From contig OZ345352.1 of NCBI GenBank assembly GCA_977006965.1, positions 1,488,001 through 1,552,000 of the forward strand: a DNA stretch of 64,000 bases, in the 5' to 3' direction. The notes below the pieces were generated by a model. That model was not told the origin of the DNA, ran no database searches, and saw only the letters and a program-made list of their open reading frames with translations. Below, one piece after another: positions 10,107-22,200 of this stretch (positions are counted from its first letter, which is position 1; each line of letters starts with the position of its first letter). The stretch is from Phymatolithon calcareum. Lineage: Eukaryota > Rhodophyta > Florideophyceae > Hapalidiales. The position numbers and the translations under genes are program-made.

Positions 10107-10754
10107 AAGATGGTCCGCCGGGTCAGGTTGTGGATGCACGGGTGCAACGGAGATGGGAACGGGTATATGTGGAGTTGGCGGGAGATATTTTTGGTCTTAC
10201 ACGACGGGACGTTTTGTTGATGAGACAAGGAAAATGCTGGACAAATATTGTGGCAGCATGTGATTGCTGATACGATTCGTTAGCGAGTTGTACCACTGTC
10301 TTACCTGCACAGCGATCTGTTCTTCCACTCTTCCAACTTTCAATCTTCTTGCAACAGGCATTTAATCATCTTCTGTACCTATGAAAATTACGAGTTACGC
10401 AACTCTTTTCTAGTAGATAATACAATATATTGTACTGTGGTACTTTTTGTTGAAACAAGAGTTTCAGGTCGGAAGGGAATGACTTGCCAAGGGCAAAGGA
10501 CACAAAGTAGTGCTTCTATTTCATAGTGCAAAGCGACGGTCGATGGTGCTAAAATATTTTCGCTGGAAAACTAGAGTACCATCATCATGATGATTCATGA
10601 TTCATGATTGCTCAAAGAAAAAAATGTTCTGTCCTCGAAATTTCTAATTGAAAATTGTTGTGCGTCCAATTAGAAATTGCACTACAAGTGAATACAACTT
10701 GCCAATGCGACGGTCTGCATCACCTTCAACATAGATTGTGAGGGCCTTCAATAC

Positions 10755-10780
10755 TATGTATGTATGTATGTATGTATGTA
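10755..10780. repeat. TATG microsatellite
   Basis: About six perfect TATG/TGTA units. It abuts a dispersed repeat that starts at 10783. Confidence 0.9.
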
Positions 10781-10782
10781 AA

Positions 10783-11006
10783 CTGCTTTCTCCCCCGTGC
10801 AGGGGCTCTCAAGGCATTGCTTTATTAGGGGCTGTCAAACTTCCCAATTTGGCGTTCCTATTTGAGCCCAAATATTTCTCTCCAATTTGGAAGCACCTTT
10901 TCTGGAATTTTATTGGTCGCACGATTTTCGGCAAATTATTGAAACGGGCGATTTGGGCGAATCTGTCTCCCACAGTATTGCTGAATTATCTTCTACTTAG
11001 ATTCAT
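10783..11006 (-). repeat. Dispersed repeat with an internal insertion
   Basis: The two outer parts (10783-10826 and 10976-11006) match, in inverse orientation, the continuous segment at about 31000-31070. The plus-strand landmarks are GCTTTCTCCCC, AAGGCATTGC and TGAATTATCTTCTACTTAG. The middle 149 bp is missing from the 31-kb copy and is flanked by TATT on both sides. Confidence 0.7.
10827..10975. mobile_element. MITE-like 149-bp insertion
   Basis: Comparison with the uninterrupted copy at 31000-31070 defines a 149-bp insert flanked by the direct repeat TATT (10823-10826 and 10976-10979). The ends are loosely inverted: GGGGCTGTCAAACTTCCC on the left, and the reverse complement of the right end reads CTGTGGGAGACAGATTCG. 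It has no coding capacity. A non-autonomous DNA transposon is the likeliest reading. Confidence 0.55.
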
Positions 11007-13474
11007 TACTATTTAACTAAGAAGCAGAACATCGCAGATAAGTAGGTCTATTTTTTCGGAGTCCAAACTAGGGAACCATCTCCTTGTTCTGTTCCTTGTG
11101 CTGCTATGAGTGCCAATTTATTGAACGCCAAGAGCAGAGAATAGAACTTTGCATCAGTGAAGTACAGGTGATCCGCTTTGAGGACGCAAGAGCGTGATTG
11201 GCCTTTCAGGTTTTCTAAGCAGAAGTTGGGAACATGCAAAGTTTATCACCGCTGAGAAATATGATAATCCGGCTGCATCATTACGATGATGCTATTGGGT
11301 GCTAGAAGAGGCATTGCTCAGGCGATTACGTGCCACAGGTGCCGTGAATTGTTTGACAATCCGCATCCCCTGTTAATCTGAGATTGTCGAGATGCGTATT
11401 TACCTATCGAGCTGTGCAGCTTGAAATATACTCGCCGAATTGTTTTTATCCCGTCTTACCGTTCTGCCGGCTGTACAGTAAAAGTTGTGAGATCATCTTG
11501 GTTTCAACGACTGCGGTCGTCTCCATTTCAAAGTAAAAGGAATATACATTTATGGGCGAGCATAAGTAGTAATAACAATAAACTACCTATTGAGGATATT
11601 TTTTCGCTCAAATGATGCTACTCGGCCTGTGGGCAACAGGGAAACTGGCAAGGTTCTTCAACTCGTAGTCATGATGATAATGTTGACTCCGTGTCACATA
11701 GATGCTCTGCTGCAGTCGTACTACAAGTCGGTTCTGGCTGATTCAGCACCAAGCAGGAGTTTCTAGCGCGAAGTGCATCATGGTGGTCTCCGCACTCCTG
11801 CCGACCGGCATTGCTTCGAAGTATTACTGAATTTGAAATGCATCACAAGAGCAGCACCAGTTTCCAGCAAGGATGTCAACGATATTTAATTGCAGAGCAC
11901 TTCTCTCACATATGATCTAAACTCTTGTGACGGTCTGCACTAGTACGGAAGCATTGATGAAAGACGCGCGGCAGATATTTCGCGAGATACAAGAAGAAGA
12001 ATAAATGCAATAGGCAGATCTTTTTGGAATGGGCAACAGGGCGAGGACTAGTCGATCACGGACGAGAGGTCGTGTCTGGGAGACGCGCCTTGCCTGTGGA
12101 GATACCACCGATCGTTCCACGTGAGCATGTTCTTGCTTGCCTTCTTGATGCTATGTCATCATTTGAAGCCTGTAGACCTCAAAACCCTGCCTCTTCGAAA
12201 ATTTTACCACCTCTACTGTATATATACAGTATAGCTGTCACATAGAGAAAAAAAACCCTACGCGGAGGTTCCATACCGTTCTAATTCCCTTCGCAGATCA
12301 CGAGTACATTACTGCAAACCTGCACATGTACAAATAGTCTTAGACGGAAACACACATACCTGACGGACAACGGGCCAGTTCGAACATAGGGAACGATATT
12401 CATTACTGAAAATCTTGCTGAAGCTCGTCGTCAGAAAACTCTTTCAGGTGAAATCACGAGTCTTTACCTTCTCGCGTTACTCCATGTACACTACATTACA
12501 CTCCATAGTCGCCTATACCTGAACTGCACCAGCGATATTGTAAACTAAGGCGAAATACTGGTATGGAGAATTTCGCCCCCATCACAGCAATTAAAACGGC
12601 CGGTCATATCAGCATGTTGCACCTTGCCATTGGACATGTAAATTAAGACCATCATCTCGTGCGCATTGACAACGTCCATCATTAACATTGGCCATAATTC
12701 AATCCGCTCCTGCGCACCGTATTAACATCGTGCATTTGTGCTCCGTAGCAGTGCTGTACACTTTCGTCCATTCGACCGGTCGTCGCGAACGGAATGCACG
12801 CACCGAACGCCTTTACATTTCATTCACATGTAGCCCTAAACATATCGCAGGACGACGAGACACCTCGACTGCACGCTACATTGCTGATGGCATTCGCGCG
12901 AGAATACGGCCGAGTCACCAACTGCTCGGCGCAGGAATGAGAGACATTCTCACTCGCGAGTACAAATGTCACATGGAAATAATGTTGCAAATGCCCGTCT
13001 TCCGCCGCGCACGTGCGTGCCACGCCGAAGGTTTTCAGTATAGTGCCACGATTCCATTATCTCCTCAGCTGATCGTGCTGATTTCTAACATATGAGAGGA
13101 CACATTTTAGTCTGCGTAGCAATATATCTCTCAGATACATCAATTACTGTATAGTTTCAGGAGGCATTCATTTCATTGAGGCATAGGTTGATGAAACGGG
13201 GATCAGAGCGGTGAACTGCGCGACTTTTGGGAGTTGCACTAAACTGCATGCAGTGCTTATGAGATTATTTGGGGGACTGGGACAATTAGTACTGTATACG
13301 GCATACACGCTTTGTCGTGGAGGCGGTCCGAGTGTGAGGCCCAGATTTGCTACTGTACGATGTTCTAGAAGAGAGTACTTAGTGGGCAGGCGACATATAT
13401 GCAGTGCCGCTGATACTAGGGGAACGCTTTGCGAAGTAAGCAGAAGTAATCTCGCTTGTGTACTCAATCCTTAA
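11007..13474. other. No recognisable gene
   Basis: AT-rich intergenic sequence. The longest open frame (plus strand, 12688-13095, 135 codons) has no recognisable domain, and the frames on the other strand overlap it. A short palindrome containing TATATATA lies near 12218. Confidence 0.45.
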
Positions 13475-13872
13475 GGATTGGATTGGATTTCGGTTTAATT
13501 GAAGCTCCCTTTTTCATTTATCATTGCACCTGAGAGGCTTTTCGTTGCGCTACAATCCTTCGCTTTCGTTTTCATTTTAAGTAGTTTGACTTTGGACATT
13601 TTCTTTGGACAGTATCAACTGCCATTTCCAGCATCCCTTTTTGAATATCGGAAAGTCGTTGCTTGGGCATTATGTCTCAGATAACTGTGAAGGGATCTTC
13701 GTTTCTTGCTTGCAATTGCCAGGGGTACGGGAAGCGGTGAAACAACCAGTGCGTGCAAAGAAGCATGTGCTTCCTTTTTTTGAGGGTGAGAAATGGTGGT
13801 AGCTCGTTTTTGATGGGCTGAGGAGGGCGCCGGACCTCCCGTCTAGCGGCTTTAGGAGGGAGACATCTCAAT
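13475..13872 (-). repeat. Dispersed repeat E, short copy
   Basis: About 390 bp closely match 51636-52040. The minus strand encodes PPQPIKNELPPFLTLKK, then LHWLFHRFPYPWQ-like residues, as in the longer copy, but breaks after RNED. The plus-strand left edge is a GGATT microsatellite, which on the coding strand would follow the 3' end. A LINE-like 3' tail is the likeliest reading. Confidence 0.65.
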
Positions 13873-14118
13873 CCTTAAGGTGGATCAACCTGTCTCACCA
13901 GTCGTCGGTGGGCAGCTGAGAATTTCGTGGTCAGCTCGTAGGCATGAAATTTTATTTTATTTCCACTATTTGTGCACCAATCGTATGATCTCGCTATTTG
14001 CGTTGGCCAATCACAGTGCTTCCCTGTGTCACACTGTAGTACTGTAACTGGGATGTTGTTCCATTGGCCGCATCGGGACTTGCTGAACTGCCTGCAGTCG
14101 AACACTTGCTGCGCATTA

Positions 14119-14217
14119 AGCTACACAAAGCTAGGTAGCAACTGAGGAAGCCTTGCCCATATCTTCGAAAGTCTGTGGGGCTTTTAAATAAATTTTGCTC
14201 AAAAAAAAAGAAAAAAA
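14119..14217 (+). mobile_element. LINE 3' end, family A
   Basis: A plus-strand copy of the family A 3' UTR: GCTACACAAAG, then GAAGCCTTGCCCATATCTTC, GTGGGGCTTTTAAATAAA and an A-rich tail. It matches the reverse complement of 5062-5160. 5'-truncated to about 100 bp. Confidence 0.8.
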
Positions 14218-16899
14218 ACTTGCTGGCCATTTCTCTGAAGAGAAATGCGCAGCAAGCATCGGACCGCATGCAGTTCAATTGCGTTCCGTTGCAGTTGCAA
14301 CACTGCACGTGCTCATTGCAGAGGAAGCGACTTGTACATGAGGAAGCGTGCAATACGTGGAGATGCCACTAATGCAGCGTAACAATGTTTCGAGAAAAAC
14401 ACGGACGATGTCATCTTCCGTGTTCTACTCGTCTATTCAATTGATGTACTCCCTCCTCACGGCAATGTGAGGACCCGAGTGCGCATAACCAGCAGCCAGC
14501 GCTAAGAAGAAGATGATCGTCGCATCTGGCGTAGCATTCTGCTCTTGCCGCGGGCATTTTCACTGTCCGTGATGCGGGCGCGTGATCGAGCCGCCAATGA
14601 CGTGATTTGAGGCATGAACCGCCGTGCCAGTGTCCCGCATGTGCACGTTTTCTCTCACGCTGCATCGCCAACGGCCATCGCGCGTATTAGTGCTGCGGAG
14701 CGTGCCGTTCCGATCGCGCTCAAAAAACCCGAAGCCGCGAATGCGGCGCATTATCCATTCGCCTCCATTCGATGGAACGTGCAGGGCCGCAGTGCGTCCT
14801 GCAATGAGAGCTTCTGTGCACTTGCTGCGAATTTTCGAAGACATATCCGCGGACATCAGACATCCAGGGCAGCGACGAAAACAAACTGCGTTCTTCCATT
14901 CGTCGGACACTTCGTCCCGCTTCCCCCAGTGCCCCGAACAGAGTTATTTTTTTCGCTTCATCGCGCAAGGCGCCGATTACTAACGCTCGTGCGTGACGAT
15001 TTTTAAATTATTCAAACGCTGCTTTCACGCTCTCGTCCATATATCGTGGTGCGCGCGTTTCTGAAGGCCTCTCGTGCTACGTCGATTTGTTGCCGTCAGG
15101 TGAGAGCATAATTCACAGATTATATGTGGGGCTGGCTGACTCTCACATGCCTCATTGATTTACGGAAAATCGGGATTAATGTAGCCCGTGCGTAAGGTGC
15201 TAATGATAATGTCATACGAAGGGCGAATGTTTTTATGCTCACGGTTGTCAAAACCCTTTCTCCAATACATTCTCTCTTGTGCCGAAATGCAGACAAGAGA
15301 CCAGCGGTTTCAGATTTTCGGTGGCACCCAGAGATGAGAATCTGCTCATCGTTGCGATCAAGTGATGCGCGGCTTGTTTCGTTCGAGACTGGTTCGTGCA
15401 AAGTTGTGATGAGGCAGCGTGGCGATACGATTTCTAGGCGGCTTTCGGCAATGCTCTGTCGCGCAGTCTACGTCTCTTCTGTACTGGGTAAGGATGGATT
15501 TTCTGTACATACAGTACTGCACGCATACTTGCGAATTGGGCGAAGATGCACAATGGACATCTAGCGAAATTTGTCCGCCCTCTCCGTGTTTTTTCCGTTT
15601 TGAGAGGTACTGCGCCAACATATTGAGGACTGTTGCACACTGCGAAGAACCGGTGCACAGGTCAGAAGGCAGTTACCGTCTCTTTTTCAGAAAAAATCCA
15701 AAGGTTTCTTCGTTGTTCCCCGCATTCTGAATCAAATGATGTGGTTCAGTATAATTTACCCAAGCTACGTTTGTCGAGTATGCCCCCTTTTAAATATCAC
15801 CTCTTGCTAAAATCTGGAGAGCGATTCTTCTAAGATTTTATCGCTGGGTGTATTGTCAAGAAGTTAGACTGATAGAAATTAAGCAGTAGCAGTCAGCACT
15901 TCCGTACGACGTATATGCTCCCAAAGCTACTGTATCAGGAACAAGAAGATGTACTTCGATGCATTTTTAGAATGATCGTGAGGCGTTTACTACGTAATTA
16001 TTACTCACAAAACAGTCAGGTGCATCTGTGAGGGTCCGGTAACCGTGCATTGAGTGGCAGTGAAATATCGGAATGGTCTTCATTGATGTGCGCGTGGCCT
16101 AAGGTAACCGAGTGAAACAGAAGATGCTGTTGTCGCGAAAACAGTGCGGCGCGAAGCTGAGCTAAAGTACCTCCCTTTATTGGAATAAAGGGAATGGGGG
16201 ATATGCCCAAGGCCTCTCTTCAAGAGTACCAGGGACGCTTTCGCACTATTTTCTAAGCTAACATAGTTTGATTATTCAGTATATGCTTGATTCAAGGGAT
16301 TGTCCTCGCATCAAGAACACGTGTGCGCGTGGAGGAGATAGATGAGTGCATGGGATCAGTAGCTGGCAGATCTCCTATCAATTATGAGAACAGTGGGCAA
16401 ACTTTTAGCTCTCAGATGTCAGACTGAGTGCAATAGTATGGGCATGATGTGGGGAGGTAAGATGCAGCGAATGATGGACATCTGCCGAGGATCGCAGTTG
16501 TGAAGTGTCCCGAATAGTAATGTTTGCAAAGTAATTTACCGCTAATTACAACTGGGAGTTTACTTTTTTGGGGAGGAGCCTTTTTGAATCTGATGCACTG
16601 CGCTCTGTCTTAAAATATGCAGTCTGAAGGACAGCACAGGTCAGGCCACTATGCAGTTGTACATTCCGTATGAGCAATCTCATTTTCGATCGACGGTATT
16701 GCTGAGTTTTGATATGCACTAAGCGCTGTGTAGTGAGGATGACTGGACGGAATCAATTGTTGTAGAAGGCATGACCAATACAGGATGGTTGCCATTTTCG
16801 ACTAATCTCCTCGCGCGCAATCTCCTTATATCCCTGTCAGGGATCTGTGTATTTTCGTAGCTTCCGAAAATCAGACCAACCCTTGACCACATACATAAC
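14218..16899. other. No recognisable gene
   Basis: Open frames of up to 130 codons overlap on both strands around 14400-15000 and 15200-15730, with no domain, start context or repeat match that I recognise. A 20-bp hairpin with CCCTTTATT arms lies near 16176-16195. Confidence 0.45.
16895..16899. repeat. Target-site duplication ATAAC, left
   Basis: ATAAC immediately left of the gypsy element. Its partner is at 24271-24275. Confidence 0.95.
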
Positions 16900-17280
16900 T
16901 GTGGGGGAGAAAAAGGACGAAGAGAGAAAGATGGGGAATGTTTTTTTGTTTTGTTTTGGGGGCTCTTTGTCGCGGACGGTGAGCTGCCTTCCTTCTCGCC
17001 GAAGTTCGAAGTAGGATACTATATAAACTAGCGCTAGGTTTTGCCGGAGCTATTGCGAGCAGCACCCAGCTCACTGTAAGACTAACTAAACGAGGGGACA
17101 ATTAAAAAAATATAACTCTATTGGAGATCTGCCTTCGTCGGCGAATTTGTAAACGGTACACCGCCAACCTGCCGACATTGGCAAGCAACCGGATGCGCTG
17201 GGTATGATAGTAGGAGCACTGATTCTTTTGGTACGTTCCAGCGTAGTCAATCAACAACACCGCCAATATTGGTGTCAGCA
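16900..17280 (-). repeat. 3' LTR of gypsy element
   Basis: 381 bp. On the element's strand it starts TGCTGACACC and ends CCCCCACA. It differs from the other LTR by one T in a homopolymer and one substitution, so the insertion is young. A TATA-like TTTATATAG lies in the middle on the element's strand. Confidence 0.95.
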
Positions 17281-19224
17281 GGGGCCCCAACTGGGACGGC
17301 GCTCGTCCCGACGCCGGCGATCTCACCACCTAGAACAGCATCGTGCAATCCGACATGACACACAATCGCCGCAACCGACTGCAATGCGGCACGGAACATC
17401 GGGGCGGGACCGGCTGCCTCGAACATGGAACCGGCAAACTTTGTACGTGCGTTAGTGGGACGAGTTGGCGACTTGCGCGGCGGAATTGCACTGGACCTCT
17501 GGACTGACGCACGGGTTTCTACCGGTCTCTTCTCGGCGCGTGGGCGTTTGCACGGGGTGGCGGCGTGGCGAAGGTCGTGCGGATTGCGATGTGTATGTGT
17601 CGGTTGTTGCGGCGGTGGGGGTTTTTGCAGCACGAGTACGGTCGCTAATGGTGATCCGGTCAGACCGTCGAGATTGCCCACCGCGAGCGAGAATGTGTCC
17701 GCACCGCGCGAATGGCACGCAATTGAAAGACCCAGGGATTCGATCGATCTTGGATCTTTACATGTGGTGGGGACGTCTCTTTTTGACGCGGATGCAAGCA
17801 ATGCGCGCGGCGACGCGGTACTTGTGCAATCGTGCATATTGCGTGTTCATGGCAATGGATTTCTCTTCCCGGACGAGGTGGTGCGTGGATGCGGATGGGA
17901 TGCAGGAGGATCTGGGTGATGTTGCCTGAAGGTATGGTTGTTGTCGTCGCTTTTGTGTTGGTGGGCGGCATGATTTTGCGGGTCGTCGTGATGGGCATGT
18001 TCGACATGCGTTGACGGTTGGTGTTCAGACGGGAGATCCATTCCACATGTGGGCAGTGCGGGCGGATGTGCGACGATGGGATCATGATGAGTTGGGGTGG
18101 GAGCGTGCTCTTCAAGGTTGTGTGCGGTGTGCCCCTCATGGTGGATATCGTGATGAGATGCATGGTGTAGGTCATGGTGCGGAGCATGATGCGGATCTTG
18201 GTGTGCCTCATGGTGTGCCTCTTGATGAGAGACATGGTGTTCGACATGTTGCGGTGCATGATATGGGTCGTGGTGTACTTCATGGTGTGCCTCGTGATGA
18301 GAGGTATGGTGCACAGCATGGTGCGGAGCATGATGCGGATCTTGGTGTGCCTCATGGTGTGCCTCTTGATGAGATGCAGGGGCTGACACATATCGGTCTC
18401 GGAGTGGTCGGCAACGGGTCGGTATCGGTGGCAGCCATTAGAAGCAAGAAGGAAGTGATGCGAAGGACGGAAACAAACTGGAACCCGAAGAGAGGATAAT
18501 GGAAACCGATGTTATTGTGAGTGTTTTGACACTGTTTTTATGAAGCGCTTCACAGTTGAGGCGAGGTGGTCGACTTGTTTCTGATGATGCTTTTGGTACT
18601 GTCTTTGCGTGACGACGATTCTGCAGGTAGCGACGGAGGCATGCGCGATGGCGAATTGGTCGTGTGTGAAACAGGACGATATGAACGATGGATGCTCCGC
18701 TGTTTTTGTCGTTGGTTCTAAGGAAGTTTGATATTGTGCCTGCGGCGGGATGGACTTGTAGAGGTGCTCGACGAAATGATCTGCTTAAGGCCTCTCTTCA
18801 CTCCTGTGGTGACGTACTTCGTACATGTGTCCCGCTTTCTCTGGCGTGAGTGCGGTAGTGGAGGACGGCTGACGGCTGATCGTTGGATCCCGTGAGGTTA
18901 CACGCAACCTTTTGCAATCATTGCGGCAGTCTATTGAGGGCCCCCGAGTGGTCTCGGGGGAGCAGGGGTGTCCGGTCTTGGCTTCGGCCTCGATGTTGTA
19001 ATCCTCCCCCACTACCAAGCACGATATCGGTTCGCCGATGCGGAGATGATTCAGGATGGAGGGCCGAGCACAGCGAATCTGCTGGTGGGCAGTTCGTGTC
19101 TTATGCGTATTACCTCGAACTCTTTCTTCCGTCGCCGGCATGGTTGATGTACACGGAGGGCGACTGGAGATCAAGGTGGATGTTGATGAAGGTGGGGCAT
19201 TGTGTTTGAGCGGTGGAAGTGGCA
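17281..19224 (-). other. Gypsy 3' region with His-rich repeat frame
   Basis: Sequence between the pol stop and the 3' LTR. A 180-codon minus-strand frame (18389-17847) is dominated by HHxx repeats (HQEAHHEAHQDPHHAPHH occurs twice, 144 bp apart) but has no ATG of its own. An alternative frame (18391-17660) does start with ATG and reads a basic, threonine- and isoleucine-rich repeat. A further frame starts at 17837 and runs into the LTR. None has a signal peptide or fusion-type segment, so calling it env would be unsupported. It may be an accessory ORF or repeat-bearing non-coding DNA. Confidence 0.4.
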
Positions 19225-22200
19225 TTAATGGCTGGTTGTAGTACCTGACCGTTGAACCGGTACGGATGGTGTGTGCGCATGTCGTGCCGAAGAGTGGGAC
19301 ACTGAACTGCTGCCCTCTCTCTGGTAGTACCGTGTTAGACGGCGGGCATGAATACTCCGGCGCGATCTTCGCCCGGAGGAAGTCTGTAGTGCATACCTGG
19401 GGTGGTCTGCAGCCGTGACACGGAAAGGACCAAACCATTTTGATGTCCCGAAAGGTAACTTGAATCCCATCTGCGCGGTGTAGTTGTAGAGCAAGACGTC
19501 GTCTCCAACATTGAACGTGGCTTTCGGTTTTGTTCCGGGAGAAACAACTCTGCTCGCGCGCTTGCCTAGTATAGTTGTTACCTCTATTTCGCGGGCTTGA
19601 TCTGGTCGGTTCGAAACGGAATGTGTGCGACTCTCGGTGAATCTCGGCACAACGCCGTACAGGAGCTCGAAAGGTGAAAAGCCCCTCGGACCTGGGCGTC
19701 GGCGGTACCCTGCAAGAACGGATGACAGAGCTTTGTCCCAACTGGCAGTGGCGCTTCCAATTGTCTTGTGTAAAGCCGATTTCAACGTGCGGACCATCCT
19801 TTCCACTCTTCCATTTGATGATGGCGAGTACGGAGAAACGAAACGCCATGTCGTGTTTATATTACTGGCGTAATCTTGAGTATGCGCCGATGTGAACTGA
19901 GTACCGTTGTCGCTCAATATATTCCGAGGAGCTCCGAACGGTTGGACAATATGTTCGCGAATGAACTTGACGACGTCTGTACTGAGCGCGTTCGGAAGTG
20001 CGGCAGCAATCGGCCATCCGGTCAAGCGCTCGACCCCGATAAGGAGGTATCGATTTCCTTTGTGCGAGCGCGGCAGTGGTCCGGCGAAATCTAGCGACCA
20101 TGTGTCAAAGATGCCACTTACCGGCTGGCGTTGTGTAGACCTGTACTTAGCGTACGGCTTGCTTTTTTGGCACTCTTCGCACGTGCGGACGTGCTTAGCG
20201 ACCTCGTTGCGCATAGATGGCCACCAATATCGGTCGGAGATAATCTTGTATGTGGCGCGGAAGTCCCAGTGTCCGATGTCATCATGAAGCGAAGTGATGA
20301 TCCCTTCCCTGTTTTGAACATTCGGGATATACCGTGCACCTTTCTTCGTGCGCCGAAATAGCTTCGATCCAGCGACAATAAAGTTCTTAGCTTTCTTCTT
20401 TACGGCTCTTGAGTATCCCGGTGGCTTGTTTCCCGGTCCCTGGAACGTCTCAAGGTACTTGGCTACATCTGCAAGTGACTGTTCGACCGTCCCAGCGGAA
20501 GAAACGAATGCACAAGGTTCCGGTTTGTGACAGTCCCGTTTGTGCGGGCTCCGTGAACAGTAGTCAGCGTTCCCATTCGCTTTTCCTCGTCGGTACTGCA
20601 CTTCGAAGTCATAGTCTGCCAGCAAACATAGCCACCGTGCAATCCTCCCGTGGGGGTCCTCCTTGTTGAAGGTATGCTGAAGTGCTTGCTGGTCGGAGAA
20701 GAGCACAACTCGGTTGGATAAGAGGAAGTGTCTGAAATTCTTAAAAGCGAACACGACGGCGAGGGCCTCGCGCTCGAAAGTGCTGTAATTGCGCTCAGCT
20801 GGAGTGAGAGTGCGACTGCCGTACTGAACTGGATGTTCACGACCGTCATCATCAAGTTGCGATAGGACTGCTCCAACTGCCTGCGATGAGGCATCAGTTG
20901 CGACAATGAAAGGCTTTTCCATAACCGGAAAAGCGAGGATCGGGGCCTGGCAGAGCGCGTCACGAAGATGTTCGAAAGCCTCCTCCATGGAGCCGGTCCA
21001 TTCAAAGTCGACGTTGACGGACGTCTTCTCGTGGAGTGGACGCGCGATCTTTGCGAATCCATTAATGAATCGTCGGTAGTACGAAGCAAGACCCAGGAAA
21101 GACCTCAGCTCCGTGCGTGTCGTCGGCCGGGGGGCTTTCTTAATTAACTCAATCTTGTCTGAATCCACTTGAATACCGTCTTTGTCAACGACGTGGCCTA
21201 GAAGCTTGATGCGGCTTTGGATGAACTGACACTTTTTCATCTTCATACGCAGACCATGCTTGGCGAGCTTCTTGAACATGGATTCAAGGTGTTGGAAGTG
21301 CTCGGTAAAGTTCTTGGAATGGATAACAATATCGTCAAGGTACACGCGTACAAAATCCATCCCCTGAAAAAGTTGGTCCATCATGCGCTGGAATGTGGCG
21401 GGCGCGTTCATTAGGCCGAAGGGCATGACCTCGAACTGAAATGTTCCGTACTTGCACACGAATGTCGTCTTCTCCTTACAAGCATCGGCCATTTTTATCT
21501 GCCAGAACCCGCTGAAAAGGTCAACGGTAGAAAACACGGTACTTCCTGAGAGATCCTCGATAATCTCATCAGGACGGGGTAGTGGCCATCGATCAGGAGT
21601 CATGAGCTTGTTCAATTTCCTGAAATCGACACAAAACCTCGGCGTACCATCTGACTTGTTCGCAATGACGACAGGAAAGGACCAGGCAGAGGTTGCAGGG
21701 CGGATAATACCGGCATCAAGCATGCGCTCGACTTCGTTTTTGACAATCGCGTTGTGTACGGGAGGAAGACGACGAGCACGATGATAGATAGGGTTGTCGG
21801 AGGTAAGGGAGAACGAATGTGTGGTTGGAACAGTGGACGGGCGGAGGTCATCAAGTGACTCAGCAACTATGTCGTGAGTCTGGAGCAGGTTAATGAGCTT
21901 TTTTCGGGATTCATTGTCAAGGTGGGTAGTCTTCTGGTAGATGATAGGCACTTCTACAGGTTGGTCGTTCTCGACGGCAACCTCATTCAGTGCGAGAACC
22001 ATTCCATCATCTTCGTCATCCAAACCGAAGACGTGGTCAATGTATGAATCGGAGTCTGAACTGGAATCAGAATCACTCTCCGACTCCGAAGTAAACTCTT
22101 CGTCATCGGTGGAGTCAGCCTCGCGCGGTTCATGGATAAGGTTGAGCTTGACCTTAGATCCACCGTATTTTATGGTAACGATGCTGCGACCGATGTCCAT

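Noticed and set aside
14411-15006. Possible gene on either strand near 14.4-15.0 kb
   Set aside because: Four frames of about 85-130 codons overlap on both strands with no domain or promoter, typical of GC-richer non-coding DNA.
17281-19224. An env gene in the gypsy element
   Set aside because: No signal peptide, fusion peptide or transmembrane segment in any frame, so the retroviral label is unsupported.
18785-19849. A 354-codon minus-strand frame overlapping the 3' end of gypsy pol
   Set aside because: It is out of frame with pol over 600 bp, where pol is clearly conserved, and shows no domain. A shadow frame.
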